Positions 34,693 through 45,717 of a stretch of DNA of 64,000 nt are shown one piece after another (position 1 is the first letter of the stretch; the number at the start of each line of letters is the position of its first letter). Source of the DNA: Isoetes taiwanensis. Taxonomy: Eukaryota; Streptophyta; Lycopodiopsida; Isoetales; Isoetaceae. The notes below the pieces were generated by a model that ran no database searches, was not told the DNA's origin, and saw only the letters and a list, made by a program, of their open reading frames with translations. The stretch covers positions 9,519,641-9,583,640 of the forward strand of contig JAJEKV010000033.1 of the NCBI GenBank assembly GCA_021234155.1, given 5' to 3'. A program made the translations under genes and the position numbers.

Positions 34693-35135
34693 GTTTGCAT
34701 AGCAACATTCTATGGAATATGGAACCTCTTTGCAGGGTCCATAATATTTACATAATTGAGGAAAGATCAAGAAAAGCATCTGTAACTTTTTACTTTTTAC
34801 ATGGCATACCAATTTGGTGGAGATGGTATTACTGGGCAACTCCGGTAGCTCGAACCGTGCATGTGCTCATAGCTTCTCAGCTAGGTAACGTAGAAACCCT
34901 TGTTAAGATTCCAGGGGAAGAGTCTAAGACAATGAAGAAATTTTCTGAGGGCTACTTTGGTTACCACGATGACTTCTTGGGCGTTGTTGTTGGGATCCAT
35001 ATTGGCCTTGTCCTTCTCTTTGCCTTTGTTTTCACCTTCTGCATCAAGTTTTTGAACTTCCAGAAGATAAAAAAAAGGGAGCAAACCCAAAGCAAAGATT
35101 TTGCAATATACAATGTATACCAATCAATGATGTAA
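34693..35135 (+). pseudogene. PDR-type ABCG transporter, C-terminal part (copy A)
   Basis: Pleiotropic drug resistance transporters are full-size ABCG exporters of the plasma membrane. Present are TFYGIWNLFAG, then after a frame change IPIWWRWYYWATPVARTV, the loop GNVETLVKIPGEESKTMKKF, and the last membrane segment DDFLGVVVGIHIGLVLLFAF with KFLNFQ. Compared with copy B (45644-45720), about 17 bases holding the normal stop are deleted, so the frame runs 20-odd residues further to 35135. It is fused on the left to an OPR intron. Confidence 0.85.
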
Positions 35136-35575
35136 ATATACTCCACAGTTTATCACATTTGTGAAGGATGTGTGACCCTTTTCCCACCACTTGCTTGGTT
35201 CGAGAAACGTTTTAGCCTAAAGCATCAAGTTTCCTGCAGTTTTGAACCTGTCCAGCAAGCTACAAGGCTATTATTCAAAATTGCCGGAAAAATCAAGAAA
35301 AACTCCTAGTTGTAGCATGAAATTTTCCTGCTAATATTTTGTCTACATGTTAATTTTAGAAAGTAATCGGACACATGGGCTTAAACCTCAGTATTTCCCG
35401 AACCAAGACCACTTGTACTAATATTTGGAAGGATGTGTGACCTTCTTCCCCCCAACAACGTAGCCCTCAAGTTTTATAAATAACTACTTTATTATGCCAA
35501 ACTAGTTTATTATGTCAAACGGCCATAAACACCTAGCTTGTTACGGAAGATGGCCATAAAATTCTTGGGCTGCAT
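35136..35575. other. 3' flank of PDR copy A
   Basis: Matches 45760-46014 downstream of PDR copy B with indels (extra segment about 35190-35400 here). No gene seen. It leads to the LINE target site. Confidence 0.6.
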
Positions 35576-35819
35576 GTCAATGACTTTATTGACATCGTAT
35601 ACCCGTGCTGACCTATGCAGCTTCATGACTGTCTCTGTAAAGCGTGGGCCACAGCCCAATGCTAACATCATGGCAGACAAGAACTCCCAACGGACACTAT
35701 CGTAAGCTTTGGCAAAGTCAAGCTTAAGATAGGCAATGCTTTGACCTGTTCTCCTGGCCCAATAAAGGCCCTCATAAGCTGCGGCACCATTAGTCAATGA
35801 CTTTATTGACATCGTATAC
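35576..35819 (-). mobile_element. LINE fragment between 27-bp direct repeats (copy A)
   Basis: 35603-35792 encodes on the minus strand SIAYLKLDFAKAYDSVRWEFLSAMMLALGCGP, a LINE reverse-transcriptase segment. It is bracketed by exact copies of gtcaatgactttattgacatcgtatac (35576-35602 and 35793-35819). Copy B holds a 2.2-kb version at the same site with only a 12-bp repeat, so copy A lost most of the LINE by a secondary event. Confidence 0.8.
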
Positions 35820-36463
35820 TTTGGACAAATGTAAATTATTATACATGTGGTTGCACATGTCTTTTGTTCAATGTTATGATAAAAAACATATCACATGTAT
35901 CACATGCAGATCAACTATGCAAAAGCACGCGAGGTATCGAGGCCCTTCAAAATGCTACCTTAAAAAACAAAAAACAGGAACAATGAATAAAAAGTCACAA
36001 ACATATGAATAACCATAAATGTAACAAATTTTACCTTGCCAAAGCCTTCTGGTGTGTTTTTGCTAGTTTTTTTTATGGCCATGCGTTAGGCCATCTATCA
36101 TCTCATATAAGCATTGCATGTCTCCATTTGAAATATAGTGGAGAATCATAGGTTAACCATTGGAAAAAGACACAAAAATTGATGTGGTTGTATGCGCACT
36201 CTAGATGTACGCATTAGTAGGTCCACTCAAATACACCATAAAATCATATAAAAAAGCATACAGACATATAAAGGGAACCTCTTGTTATTATGCTAGATAT
36301 TAACGTGAAACCCAATTTTGTTGACATTTGTCGAATCTTTTGGAATGTAAGAATGAGGTAAACATATCGAATGGGAGGTGTGAGATAGATCTTTGGAATG
36401 CGAGGTAAATCACTTGTAAATGTTGTGGTAACATCGAAACAACATGGCAAACTAATTGATACG
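35820..36463. repeat. Duplicated LINE-downstream flank, copy A
   Basis: Matches 48240-48745 (copy B) and 51344-51998 (copy C). It contains an old right-end block of the capture element family at 36188-36302. Copies A and C continue together to caaactaattga; copy B stops earlier. No gene is supported. Confidence 0.85.
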
Positions 36464-36954
36464 TTCAAACTGTCTAATATACAGTATACAAAAACTTGTA
36501 CATGCATATCCCACAAACGAGGATCGTTATGTACAGTCCAGATCTTGGAATAATGAGCAAATATGCCCATCCGACAGCTCTCGTTGCCTTACGTAACCCC
36601 CCGTGTGAATATGCACCCAAACCAAAGGGGGTTTAAGGGGGATTTGAATTTGGTTTATGTTAATAATGTTAATGGTAGTTATGTGTTGGTTGTTATATTA
36701 AAAAAAATTTTGGGCCCTTCGGGCCCTAACTAAAGCAAGCATAGGTAAACTTTATGGGCCTAAATATTTATTACTAAAAAGCACAATACCATCAAGACAA
36801 AAACAATTAAGGATTCACAATAGTAAAACATAAAACAATGATATTGACAACACCATAACACATGGTGAATGATAGCGGATGGTGAACCATTGCGAATGCT
36901 AACGATACCATTAGATTAACAATATAAACAAACAAATATTGACAACGTAATACT

Positions 36955-37460
36955 GTCTGACTTTACATCATTCTGCTGCATATTCTCAAAATATTCTAGT
37001 GCAACGAGGTCTTCAGCATTTTGAGTATACCCTATAATCATTGCATTCCATCATGCCTATAATCATTGTATTCCATCATGCTTTGTTTTGATTAGCATTT
37101 GGCTAAAGATACTATGAGCTTACTCTACACTATAATCATTGCATTCCATCATGCCTATAATCATTGCATTCCATCATGCTTTGTTTTGATTAGCATTTGG
37201 CTAAAGATACTATGAGCTTACTCTACACTTCCACATTTATGTACAACATGTATATCTAGACCATACTTCCCATAGAAATGTCAGATTGGAGGCCCGTCTC
37301 ATTAATTAGTTCATGAATGCATCTGGCCCTCTCTACTTTCCCAATGGTGGCACACATAAGACTCAAAAAGCTTATTCTGTCTGGTTTTATTTCCTTCAGT
37401 TGCATTCTCTCAAAGCACTCTAGTGCAAAGAAGAGCTTTGACATGCTGTGTGTAACCATT
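36955..37460 (-). pseudogene. Captured PPR fragment with an internal tandem duplication
   Basis: Minus strand shows LFFALECFERMQLKEIKPDRISFLSLMCATIGKVERARCIHELI (37440-37300) and YTQNAEDLVALEYFENMQQNDVKSD (about 37030-36955), two PPR units. Between them a 98-bp segment is exactly duplicated (37033-37130 and 37131-37228), itself containing a shorter internal repeat (tataatcattgcattccatcatgcc). This breaks the PPR frame. Confidence 0.8.
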
Positions 37461-37499
37461 ATTTATTGCATTCCATGTTACCACATCCCTATTTCCCAA

Positions 37500-38100
37500 C
37501 ATGACAAAGACCTTTGTAACCTCCCATATTTGGCATGCATATCCACAATGGTGCTTCTCACAGAAACCTCAACCAGAAAGAAACCTCAACCAGAAGGCCA
37601 TTCTTCAAAATCTGATCTTCGATGTGCAATCCCTGTCTGTGCATTATTTGAAAGAGATGAAAAACAAAAAGAACTTACTATACAAAAACATGTTGAGCCC
37701 TCACCTGACAAGCTCCCAACGCATTGTACTTGTGAATACATACTCTGCAACTATACATTCACGGCCATTTTATGAATGAAAGGAGGGAGAAAATGTAAGC
37801 GAGCTGTTTCATTTACTTGCTTCTGCTTCTAAATCTTCAGTCTTTGTGTCAGTTCTTGTTTTAAACTCCCCGAAGAACCCAAGCTGCCTGGCATTATGGT
37901 AGAACAAATAGCGTCTGGCCTGAAGCAACAAATAGCGTCTGGTCTGATCTTGATACATTACAGAAAAAAGCTGCAACAAGGGAACTAGTCTTGCAAGTAG
38001 ATGTAAACTTGCAGCCACATGTGTGAACTTCTCGGCAATTTCAAGAACTAGGCTTACTGCTGCACTCAAGTTTTCCTCCCATACTTCCTACAATATAAAA
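37500..38100 (-). pseudogene. Captured fragment, unidentified
   Basis: 37809-38090 gives a coherent minus-strand peptide (EVWEENLSAAVSLVLEIAEKFTHVAASLHLLARLVPLLQLFS) with a local duplication RRYLLLQA-RRYLFYHN. No family recognised. 37500-37790 has no supported gene. Confidence 0.35.
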
Positions 38101-38329
38101 GACGAATTAGGACAGTTCATATTATCTCTGAAGCATGACATGTGATCCATTGTATCCATCACTTTGGATAAACTTAGAAACTAAATGAATAATACTAGAA
38201 ATAAAAAGCTATACTCACCAGCTTCTGCCTTAGCAAGGGAGGCTGCATCCACTTTTGATAAGACTATCCACGATTAATTAAGCAGAAAATACATCATTTA
38301 ATACTAAAAATTTTTCACATGTAATTTAC

Positions 38330-38834
38330 ATCATCTCTAGCCTGTCTTTATAGGAAGTTGGATATCTTCAGTTCCTGACGTGAAGCATCTGCCAGGAAAA
38401 CGTTCACTGCTGGAGAAAGCTTGTCTGGAAGCTCTCGTCGCCAGAAAGCAGAGCCTCACCAGAGCCTTAACCCCCAAAAACATGCACAAGCAAACCGCCC
38501 AGGTGCATCCGCAATATGCACAATAACTCTGTTCATGGCCTGCCATTTAATCCAGCTATCAGCTCCAGACCTGTAAAGATATCTTCCGCTTCATCCCCGC
38601 TCCCAATTACGTTGCTTTCACAGCGGAGATTGCTTTCACGAATTCGCTATTTGAGCCCCTGAAGCTGCTTGTGAAGTCGCATTTTTCCCAATCCTTCACA
38701 TCGTCTTCATAATCCCTATACAATGAATCCCACTCGCAGTATAGATTGTGGATATTGCTGCATGATGTTTTTAAAATTGGGATGCATCCAGCAGCCAAGT
38801 TCAGAAAGGATTTGAAGCTCGTAACCAAATGCAT
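38330..38834 (-). pseudogene. Captured VWA-domain (alpha-kinase-like) gene fragment, possible
   Basis: The minus strand near 38600-38490 reads AEDIFTGLELIAGLN, a frame slip, then QAMNRVIVHIADAPG, which resembles the von Willebrand A segment preceding alpha-kinase domains (ADAP motif). The start side (38834-38607) gives MHLVTSFKSFLNLAAGCIPI...SLYRDYEDDVKDWEKCDF with an initiator Met. Two telo-box-like aaaccctaag motifs follow on the plus strand at about 38866-38887, i.e. in its 5' leader. This suggests that a 5' end plus leader was captured. Confidence 0.45.
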
Positions 38835-39074
38835 CGAATAGCAAGCCTTACCCTAGAAACTAAAAACCCTAAGAAAAAACCCTAAGAAAATGGGAGGATA
38901 GGATTTGCCCCTTTTTCTAAAATCAACGGCTAACAAAAGGGTGCACTCTAGAAATACTATTTAGTACACCTGGATGAATACGGCCACCAAATCATATGAA
39001 AACCTTAGAGAAAACAGTACAAAAACAGAAAAAAAAACCCCCTGTTATAATGCTACATATTCAAACTGTCTAAT

Positions 39075-39577
39075 GGGACGCTTCTCCAAGTTGATGTTGC
39101 CTCCGTGTTTGTGTTCTATAGTAAAAGCATGTGACAACATACCAGAAAAAGAATTATTTAGAGACCCTAAAGTTATCTAAATGAGGTGTTGTCACATGAC
39201 TTATAAATGGGATTGAGAGATGGTTCTGGTAAAATGGTTTAACTGTGAAAGAAATTGTAGCGGCTTAACCAAGCAACACTTGATTTTGCGTTAATTTAGC
39301 AATTAAAAACTATCCATGGTTGGTTAAAGTATTGCATTCAATTTATAATGAATATTCATGGATACATGGGGCTTTTTAAACGTCCAATGGATTGCGATGG
39401 TTTAACTAGTGTTGTGATTTTAGAAGGAAGGAAGGAAGTATATTCTAACGTCCACGGAGACCAACTGGCCTATGAGACGAAAAGAGTTTCCAATTGTCTA
39501 ATTGATCTAGGTTTGGTAATGGTTTAATTCCAAAAGGGACTATGGTGGTTTGATTAGGCAATGGATGATTGTAGTTG
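39075..39577. repeat. Block shared with 54830-55163
   Basis: 39200-39577 aligns with 54855-55163, including gggattgagaga, gtattgcattcaatttataat, gatacatg-ggctttttaa and ctatggtggttt. It lies directly left of the LTR-like repeats in both places, so both copies come from one larger duplicated element. Confidence 0.8.
39423..39489 (-). mobile_element. Short TTCC-tailed retroposon insertion
   Basis: About 66 bp (ggaaggaaggaagtatattctaacgtcc...gacgaaa) are present here but absent at 55068-55073, where gttgtgattttaga runs almost straight into agtttccaattg. On the minus strand it ends gacgttagaatatac(ttcc)n, like the element at 32240-32278. It is a heavily 5'-truncated copy. Confidence 0.65.
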
Positions 39578-40431
39578 TGACGTCCCCCTAACTTATGCGA
39601 CGCTCCCATTGTATAAGCCCTGGAGATCCCCTCATGTCGACCCTGCGGATCAACAAGAGGCTGTCCACGCGGCATCAGCTACTGGTGGTGCACCAGAGTT
39701 GATATGGAAGAAAGATGTGTCTTTCCTAGGGCCGATCTCACCGTGGAAGCGTGTAAACGTAAGCACAAGCAACATACATCATAATCAAATAAAGGCTCAC
39801 CATGAAGGGTGAAATACCATCAACAATATAACATCATCATCATAATACAACACCACCATAGCATCACATGGGAGGTCCTAATCCAAGCTTAGATTCTGTG
39901 AGGTAAGACTGGCGGTTTGGGCCACAAGGTAACAGCAGTCGAAAGTTTTAACATTGGAGTTGGTTGGCATAGAACAATGGCAAGGGTAGTCCACTCCTTC
40001 ACTCCTCCTGTATATATTTTGCAGATAGATTAAAAAGCTTCGGGTCTCAATTGTAGCCAGCCAGAGACGTAGCCTTAAGGCTACTCCAAGGTTGCATCTC
40101 CCTTGGTCCAATGACGCAGGTTAGCTGCTCCTTCCAAGAGATATCTTGCCGTAGCGGGTAGTTAGAGAGATGAGGTTGCCCCTCCTCATACTCAACTTAA
40201 CCTCACTAAGGTGACGCAACACCTAAGAGGGGTCAACCCCATACAATGCCTTCTCACAGTGGCAAAGTATTAGGCGTAGCTTGCTATGGATCCATGATAG
40301 ACAACGCACACCCTGGATCCCTCTACAATCGGAACAAACCCCCTATTTTCTATGACAGTCAAGGCTCTAGGCCCACGATCAGGCGGGTTCTCTGTGCACA
40401 GGCTCCATTGTAACATAACTTCCTATAATTT
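39578..40431 (-). mobile_element. E1-related LTR (copy D)
   Basis: Starts tgacgtccccctaacttatgcgac, comparable with the E1 LTR edge tgacactccgcgaacctatacgat at 20278. It shares tggcatagaacaatggc-aggrtagtccac and the tgtgcacaggc module near the right end. No primer site is beside it. Short open frames inside are LTR read-through. Confidence 0.6.
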
Positions 40432-41585
40432 AAGTAACTTAAGCGGATTGAGTTGTTGCTCAAGATAAGTTAACAAATTTTGAGGATTGAGTTGGTGCTT
40501 AATTGAAATGGATTGAGTTGGTGCTCAAGTGGAACAAATTGATTTGATGTTCAATTTAGATACAACTAGGGTCAGTTGCTTCTCAAAAAGGGAGAATTGA
40601 TATGAATATGGTAGCTCGGGAGTGTGGTCTTGGAAGCTAGTCTTGGTGGACTAGCATGCATGCGTAAGTTTGGCAAGTTATGGGCAAGGCAAGGTAAATA
40701 AATGGCAAAAGGAAAATCTTATAATAGTAACAAGGTTTAATAATAATTTTAAAGAAAGATATTGCAATTGATAAAGGGAAAACTAAGATTATCCTAAGGA
40801 TAAAGGCAGACAATCAAATAAAAAGAATGAAAAGGCGTCATGACTATTTTGGATGGGGATCTACAGTGACTTTGAGAGACGACCATTTTTGGATGAATTG
40901 GGCTACAACAATTTTTGGAGGAAGCACTACAGGAGCTTTTAGACGAACAGATAATGCATATGTCGATGTTCCACGAATAGATTTCAATATTGGACACTCT
41001 AGCGACTGAAGATCATCCAGCATTTGCTCTTTCCATACAACTACAAATATCATAGCTTGTGAAATTAATATTAGATTTTAGCACTGGCTGACTCGGTTGG
41101 GCAGTGAACTACCTTGACTATTTCAAAGAGTAGAATCATTCTCCAGTTCTTTTTTTTTGGCGAACTGAAGTCTGATTACTAAAAGTTAGTGGTGTAACTT
41201 CTGTCATGGGTATATGCACATACATACGTATATACCCATACATACGTATATAAAATATCATGATCTTTAAGATGTCATATGTCATCGTTCAAAGATTTGA
41301 ATCCATGATCACCTTAACGCACGCCCTAAACTTTAATAACCATGCTATCATTGTACATATAACAAAAATAGTGCATGCTAATTGAACATGCATTGATGCT
41401 AATACCGAAACTTCCTAGTATATAGTGCCCCTAGCCTTGATATACTTGGTTAGTGTGCATGCTTAACATCCAAAAACCATTTCGGTTCAACGCCAGTCTT
41501 TCAGCTAAAGCATGTGAAGCACTCTTGTACTTTATATATATCAATAAAGATTCCATTTTCTTCTTTTAATTCAGTTTTGTTTTTT
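40432..41585. other. Stretch with short repeats, no gene
   Basis: A gattgagttgktgctcaa motif recurs three to four times at 40446-40560. 41215-41255 has a short (atacatacgtatatacc) repeat. The frames at 40794-41053 overlap on both strands and carry no known domain. Confidence 0.5.
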
Positions 41586-41589
41586 GCTT

Positions 41590-41745
41590 CAGTATTTCGA
41601 GTACACAGTCATGTCCCTTAGTCTCACAAATGCACCAACGATATTTCAGCATATGGCAAATGATGTTTTTGCGAGATTTCCTGGACATCTTCATGATAGT
41701 TTATCCGGATGACATTCTAATTTATTTGAGAACCCATGAGAGCAT
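41590..41745 (+). pseudogene. Ty3/gypsy reverse-transcriptase relic
   Basis: Shows FEYTVMSLSLTNAPTIFQHMANDVF, a frame change, then DIFMIVYPDDILIYLRTHE. The YxDD catalytic motif reads YPDD. About 50 residues survive. It abuts the start of PDR copy B at about 41800. Confidence 0.8.
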
Positions 41746-41802
41746 GATGCCCACATTTGTCAAATTTTGCAGTGATTGCGGGAATTGGTCTGCAAGATTC
41801 AT

Positions 41803-43035
41803 CAGGCCAGCATTGACATATTTGAAGCTTTTGATGAGATGAGTGAATAATCGAGTATGGATCGTCAAGCTGATTGATTTTAACATATGTCTATCTATTG
41901 TTAACTTCTCTTATTGATGAAACAAGGTGGTCAAGTAATCTATGCTGGTCCTCTCGGCAGACATTTCTAGAGACTTATTGATTACTTCCAGGTATCTCTC
42001 ATTTTCTAATATTGTCTTTAGCTTTCATCTTGTCTTCCTATGATGTGATGGAGCTGACCTGTGGATGTTTGTCTACTCATTAGGCTATATATGATGTGCC
42101 AAATTATAGATGGATACAACCCAGCAACATGGATGTTGAAGGTGACTTCTCAGGCATCAGAAGCTCAACTCAGTATTGATTTTGCAAATCTATACAGAAC
42201 TTTCACCCTTCATCAGTAAGTAATTAAACACTGATACATCCGGACTCCTTAATTTCTATACTACTAAGTATTTAAATCCACAGGTCAAGCACTCATCCAA
42301 GAGATGTGTACTCCAGCACCAGGTTTTCAAGAATTGATATTTCCTACAAAGTATTCACAATCTTTTCTCCAACAATGTATAGCTTGTGTTTGAAGCAACA
42401 CTGGTCATATTGGCGTAATCCTCACTACTGTGTGGTACGCATGTTCTTTACAACAGTATGTGCGTTGATGTTTGGAACCATTTGTTGGAACACTGTGGAT
42501 ATATTTAATTTGATTGATGCAATGTATTTAGCTGTTCTCTTTATAGGTGTAAACAATTTGTCAACTGTTCAACCTGTTGTAGCTATTGAGCGCACAATTT
42601 ATTATCGTGAAAGGGCTACAGGAATTTACTCTGCACTGCCCTATGCATTTGCTCAGGCAAGTGCCATCTTTAACTTTATCCATGTTGTGCATAGCAAAAA
42701 AAGACTAACAAAAGTTAAATTTCTACAGGTTATGATAGAACTTCCATATATATTAATGGAGACACTGCTATATGGCATCATTGTATATTTCATGATGAAT
42801 TTTGAATGGAATCTGGAAAAACTGGCTTGGTTTTTCCTCTTTACATATCTTTGTTTCCTCTACTTCACATTCTATGGAATGATGGTGGTGGCATTAACAC
42901 CGAACGATCAAATTGCCACCATTTGCTCAGCAACATTCTATGGAATATGGAACCTCTTTGCAGGGTTCTTGATTCCAAGAACAGTAAAAATATTTACATA
43001 ATTGAGGAAAGATCAAGAAAAGAATCTGTAGCTTT
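41803..43035 (+). pseudogene. PDR-type ABCG transporter, second half (copy B)
   Basis: Exon remnants in order: SIDIFEAFDEM (about 41811-41843); MKQGGQVIYAGPLGRHF-stop-RLIDYFQ (41911-41991, TAG at 41968-41970); DGYNPATWMLKVTSQASEAQLSIDFANLYR (about 42110-42215); ALIQEMCTPAPGFQELIFPTKYSQSF (42291-42365) with a one-base loss near 42393 relative to copy [39 protein letters not shown]; a GC-AG intron (about 42658-42728); VMIELPYILMETLLYGIIVYF; FYGMMVVALTPNDQIATICSATFYGIWNLFAGFLIPRT. The exon for IPIWWRWYYW is deleted. The 3' end is moved to 45644 by capture element 3. Confidence 0.9.
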
Positions 43036-43829
43036 TTACGTTTTACAAACCCTTGTTAAGATTCCAGAGGAAGAGTATAAGACAGTGAAAATTTTTTCCG
43101 AGGACTACTTTGGTTGCCACTACGACTTCTTGGGCGTTGCTTGTTGGGGTCCATATTCACACGGGGGGTGACTCCGGGCATCGAGAGCTGTCGGATTGGC
43201 ATATTCGCCTCTTATTCCTTAATCTACACCGTACGTAAAGTTCCTCATTTGTGGGGTATGCAAGTACAAGATTTGCTATACTGTATAATAAGATTCGCAA
43301 ACTACTATAAGATTTCAACCGGAATACTATATGGTGTTGATTTAAATGCGCAAAATAAAAATACAATTATGAGGGCTCTCATTTGCCCCTACGCCACCCA
43401 GTGTGAATATGCACCCAAACCAAAGGGGGTTTAAGGGGATTTTAATTTAAATGTGTTGGATCCAATGGTTATATTTATTAATGTCAATGGTAGTTATGTG
43501 TTGGTTATTATACTAAAAAATTTTTGGCCCTTGGGCCATAAAAAAAAAAAAGTGACGTGAGAATATAAAAGACATTTAAAACATAAAGATAGTGTAGGGT
43601 TGCATCTTGAACCTTGGAATCGAAATATGCACTAAGGATTTAATATTTGAAGTGTACTAGATATTTAGAAGCTCACCTTTTAGAAACTTCTTCAAATACA
43701 TTAGCTTGAACATTAAAAGGCTCAACCGAGAAGATTAACTAATCTAGTAGGATAACCGGTGAAACAAAGGGTATAGCAAATTCACCAACAGTATACTCGG
43801 AGGGATGCTTCTAAGAGAATTTATATTTC

Positions 43830-45430
43830 AAGGCTTTACAATGAATTTGACCCAAACATCGACACAATTCTTGTTGTAAGAACAACCAAGAAGCTTTTCT
43901 TCATGAACGTTGAAGTCGGCAATTTTGGACCAGCTTTTACATCAACCACATCGTGGTATCTTAATGGCTCCCAAGATAGTACCGCGCGACAAGGGAAAGG
44001 ACACTTAACCGAGGCGGATAAAAAGCCTCTCGCAGAGAGTGAGCTTGTGTGTTTAATTATGAGGAAGGAAAATCTCCCACCAAAAAGGCGGTCACATGAC
44101 AATTGCAGCTATGATTATTAAATACATGATTCATGGAATTGCATACGTGAACTCTAAACTTTTTCGAGCCAAATTTACAATAGCAATGAATATCGAGTAG
44201 GAAATAACCTTGAGATTTTCATGTCTTTGCCTGAAAGCAAACCGGCCATCGGGGATCAAACAACATTGCCGTAAGCCGGGGAACCTAAGCAGCAAAAACT
44301 TACCGCCGGGACCGGGTATCTCATGTTACACGGTCTTCAACCAACTCTAGAAATGATATTACTTACCTCTGGTCCAGACGACCCAATAAGCTCAAAAGTT
44401 TCGAGGTCATAAAATTTGACAGTTTTGTCAACAGAACCTGGAAAGGATAAAAGGAAAATATTGCTTGTAAGATCTGTTATGAGTGCAATGCCCGCGACTA
44501 CCAAAGCCTCAAGAACATCAAGCGTTATGATTCTCTTTGCGCTTGAATGCCCCGATAGACTCTCGTGATGATCCCCAAAGGGAAGCTTTAATCTACGAAT
44601 TTATTCCAACAAGCACTAGTGAGCTATTGGATCAAAGCAAATGTTTTGGGGAAGACTTACAAGAATCGCATTGGGTTTTCCAATTGCCCACATGTTTACT
44701 TTATGATCTTAGCCTCCATGAACGAAAGTACCACGGAGGACTTTTTCGCCAATCTTGAGGCAGTTGACATCTGAAGTATGTGCTACAAACTCCTCTGCGA
44801 GATCCAAGTCAAGGGGCTACATACATTTCCTTACGAACAAATAAAAAACGCGTCTCATCAAGCAAAAAGATGTTACAAGATTTCATTCAAAGGATACGGA
44901 GTTTGTAGGCCCGTTTCATGCTGGTCGTCAAATGCAAATAACTAGAGAAATCGATTCCCACTCTTAAAAACTTTCCGAATCACGGACATGAATCGATTTC
45001 ATGTTGTAGAAGCTCCGTTTGGTGGAAATATATTGAATCGACCAAGGAAGCCCCATCTTGCAAGCGAAAACTGAAGCAAAGATCAAGGAACCAATGGCCA
45101 AGCCACAAGCTGCAAAAACCACGGATCAAAGGGGGAAATGTCCGAAATCAACATATTGAAGGCCTGCGAGCTCAGATCTGATGATTCTGGCAGATAAAAG
45201 AGCTTGGAGCCGGAGTATAAGGCGGATCGAAGGCGAAGAAAAGGGAAGGATCCGCCCTGCTCATGGATTGGCAAAGCATCCGCTTCAAGCACTCGGGTAG
45301 CTCTCTTTGGAACCGTTTTAAGCTGCCCAAATCCAATGCTGCTTGAATCCGACCCACATAACCACGCCCTTACAGCAAAAAACCCTAAAATGAGCTGCTC
45401 GAGCTTTGCATGTCGAGCAAAATAAAATAT
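43830..45430 (-). pseudogene. Other cargo of capture element 3, unidentified
   Basis: 43836-44102 (minus) and 45083-45420 (minus, with FQRELPECLKRMLCQ and AFDPPYTPAPSSFI) are coherent but unrecognised. On the plus strand 44585-44620 reads REALIYEFIP, similar to kinase subdomain V of receptor-like kinases, too short to rely on. A telo-box-like aaccctaaaa lies at 45380-45390 near the right end. Confidence 0.35.
44367..44437 (-). pseudogene. Captured WD40 exon, katanin p80 (KTN80)-like
   Basis: Minus-strand exon SVDKTVKFYDLETFELIGSSGPE with intact acceptor (cctttccag) and donor (gtaagt). This matches the WD40 repeat of the regulatory subunit of microtubule-severing katanin. One exon of a protein of 700 or more residues. 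Confidence 0.75.
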
Positions 45431-45643
45431 AATACGAAAAATAAAACTTAACTGAAAAATACTACATATATGGGTCTACACCATTGAAAAGAGGCATTAA
45501 AATTAATTCAAGCGTATGCAAATACAATGGGCACTCTAGATGTACTAATTAGTAGGCCTTGTGTAATACGCCCATCAAATCATATAAAAACCATTGGAAA
45601 AACCGTACAAAAATACAAAAAAAACCCCCTGTTATTATGCTAC

Positions 45644-45717
45644 ATATTGGCCTTGTCCTTCTCTTTGCCTTTGTTTTCGCCTTCTGCATCAAGTTTTTGA
45701 ACTTCCAGAAACGTTAA
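45644..45717 (+). pseudogene. PDR copy B, displaced C-terminal end
   Basis: Continues the interrupted exon: GLVLLFAFVFAFCIKFLNFQKR then TAA at 45715-45717. This is the ordinary PDR ending and shows what copy A lost. Confidence 0.85.

Larger units (their letters stand above)
36479..39059. mobile_element. Capture element 2 (carries PPR and VWA-domain fragments)
   Basis: Left side: part of the palindromic module (atacagtatac...ctctcgttgcc, gtaacccccc at 36592, gaatatgcacccaaacc), then hairpin GGGCCCTTCGGGCCC at 36712-36726. Right side: conserved block ending ccccctgttataatgctacata. The 15-bp direct repeat TTCAAACTGTCTAAT flanks it (36464-36478 and 39060-39074). Compared with element 1 the outer left arm is missing. 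Cargo is on the minus strand. Confidence 0.65.
43158..45642. mobile_element. Capture element 3 (carries a katanin p80 fragment) in PDR copy B
   Basis: Inserted inside the last PDR exon. Copy A reads ccatattggccttg uninterrupted (34997-35010), while here CATATT precedes (43152-43157) and follows (45643-45648) the element, consistent with a short target duplication of up to 6 bp. Left end: cacacggggggtgactccgggc with an inverted partner 43380-43412. Hairpin ggcccttgggcc at 43526-43537. Right end: gcactctagatgtac...ccccctgttattatgcta. The inner part of the left module is inverted relative to elements 1 and 2. Confidence 0.8.

Noticed and set aside
42306-43001. 231-codon frame as an intact membrane protein
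   Set aside because: It reads PDR exons plus a GC-AG intron in one frame after a one-base loss; conserved upstream residues are out of frame.
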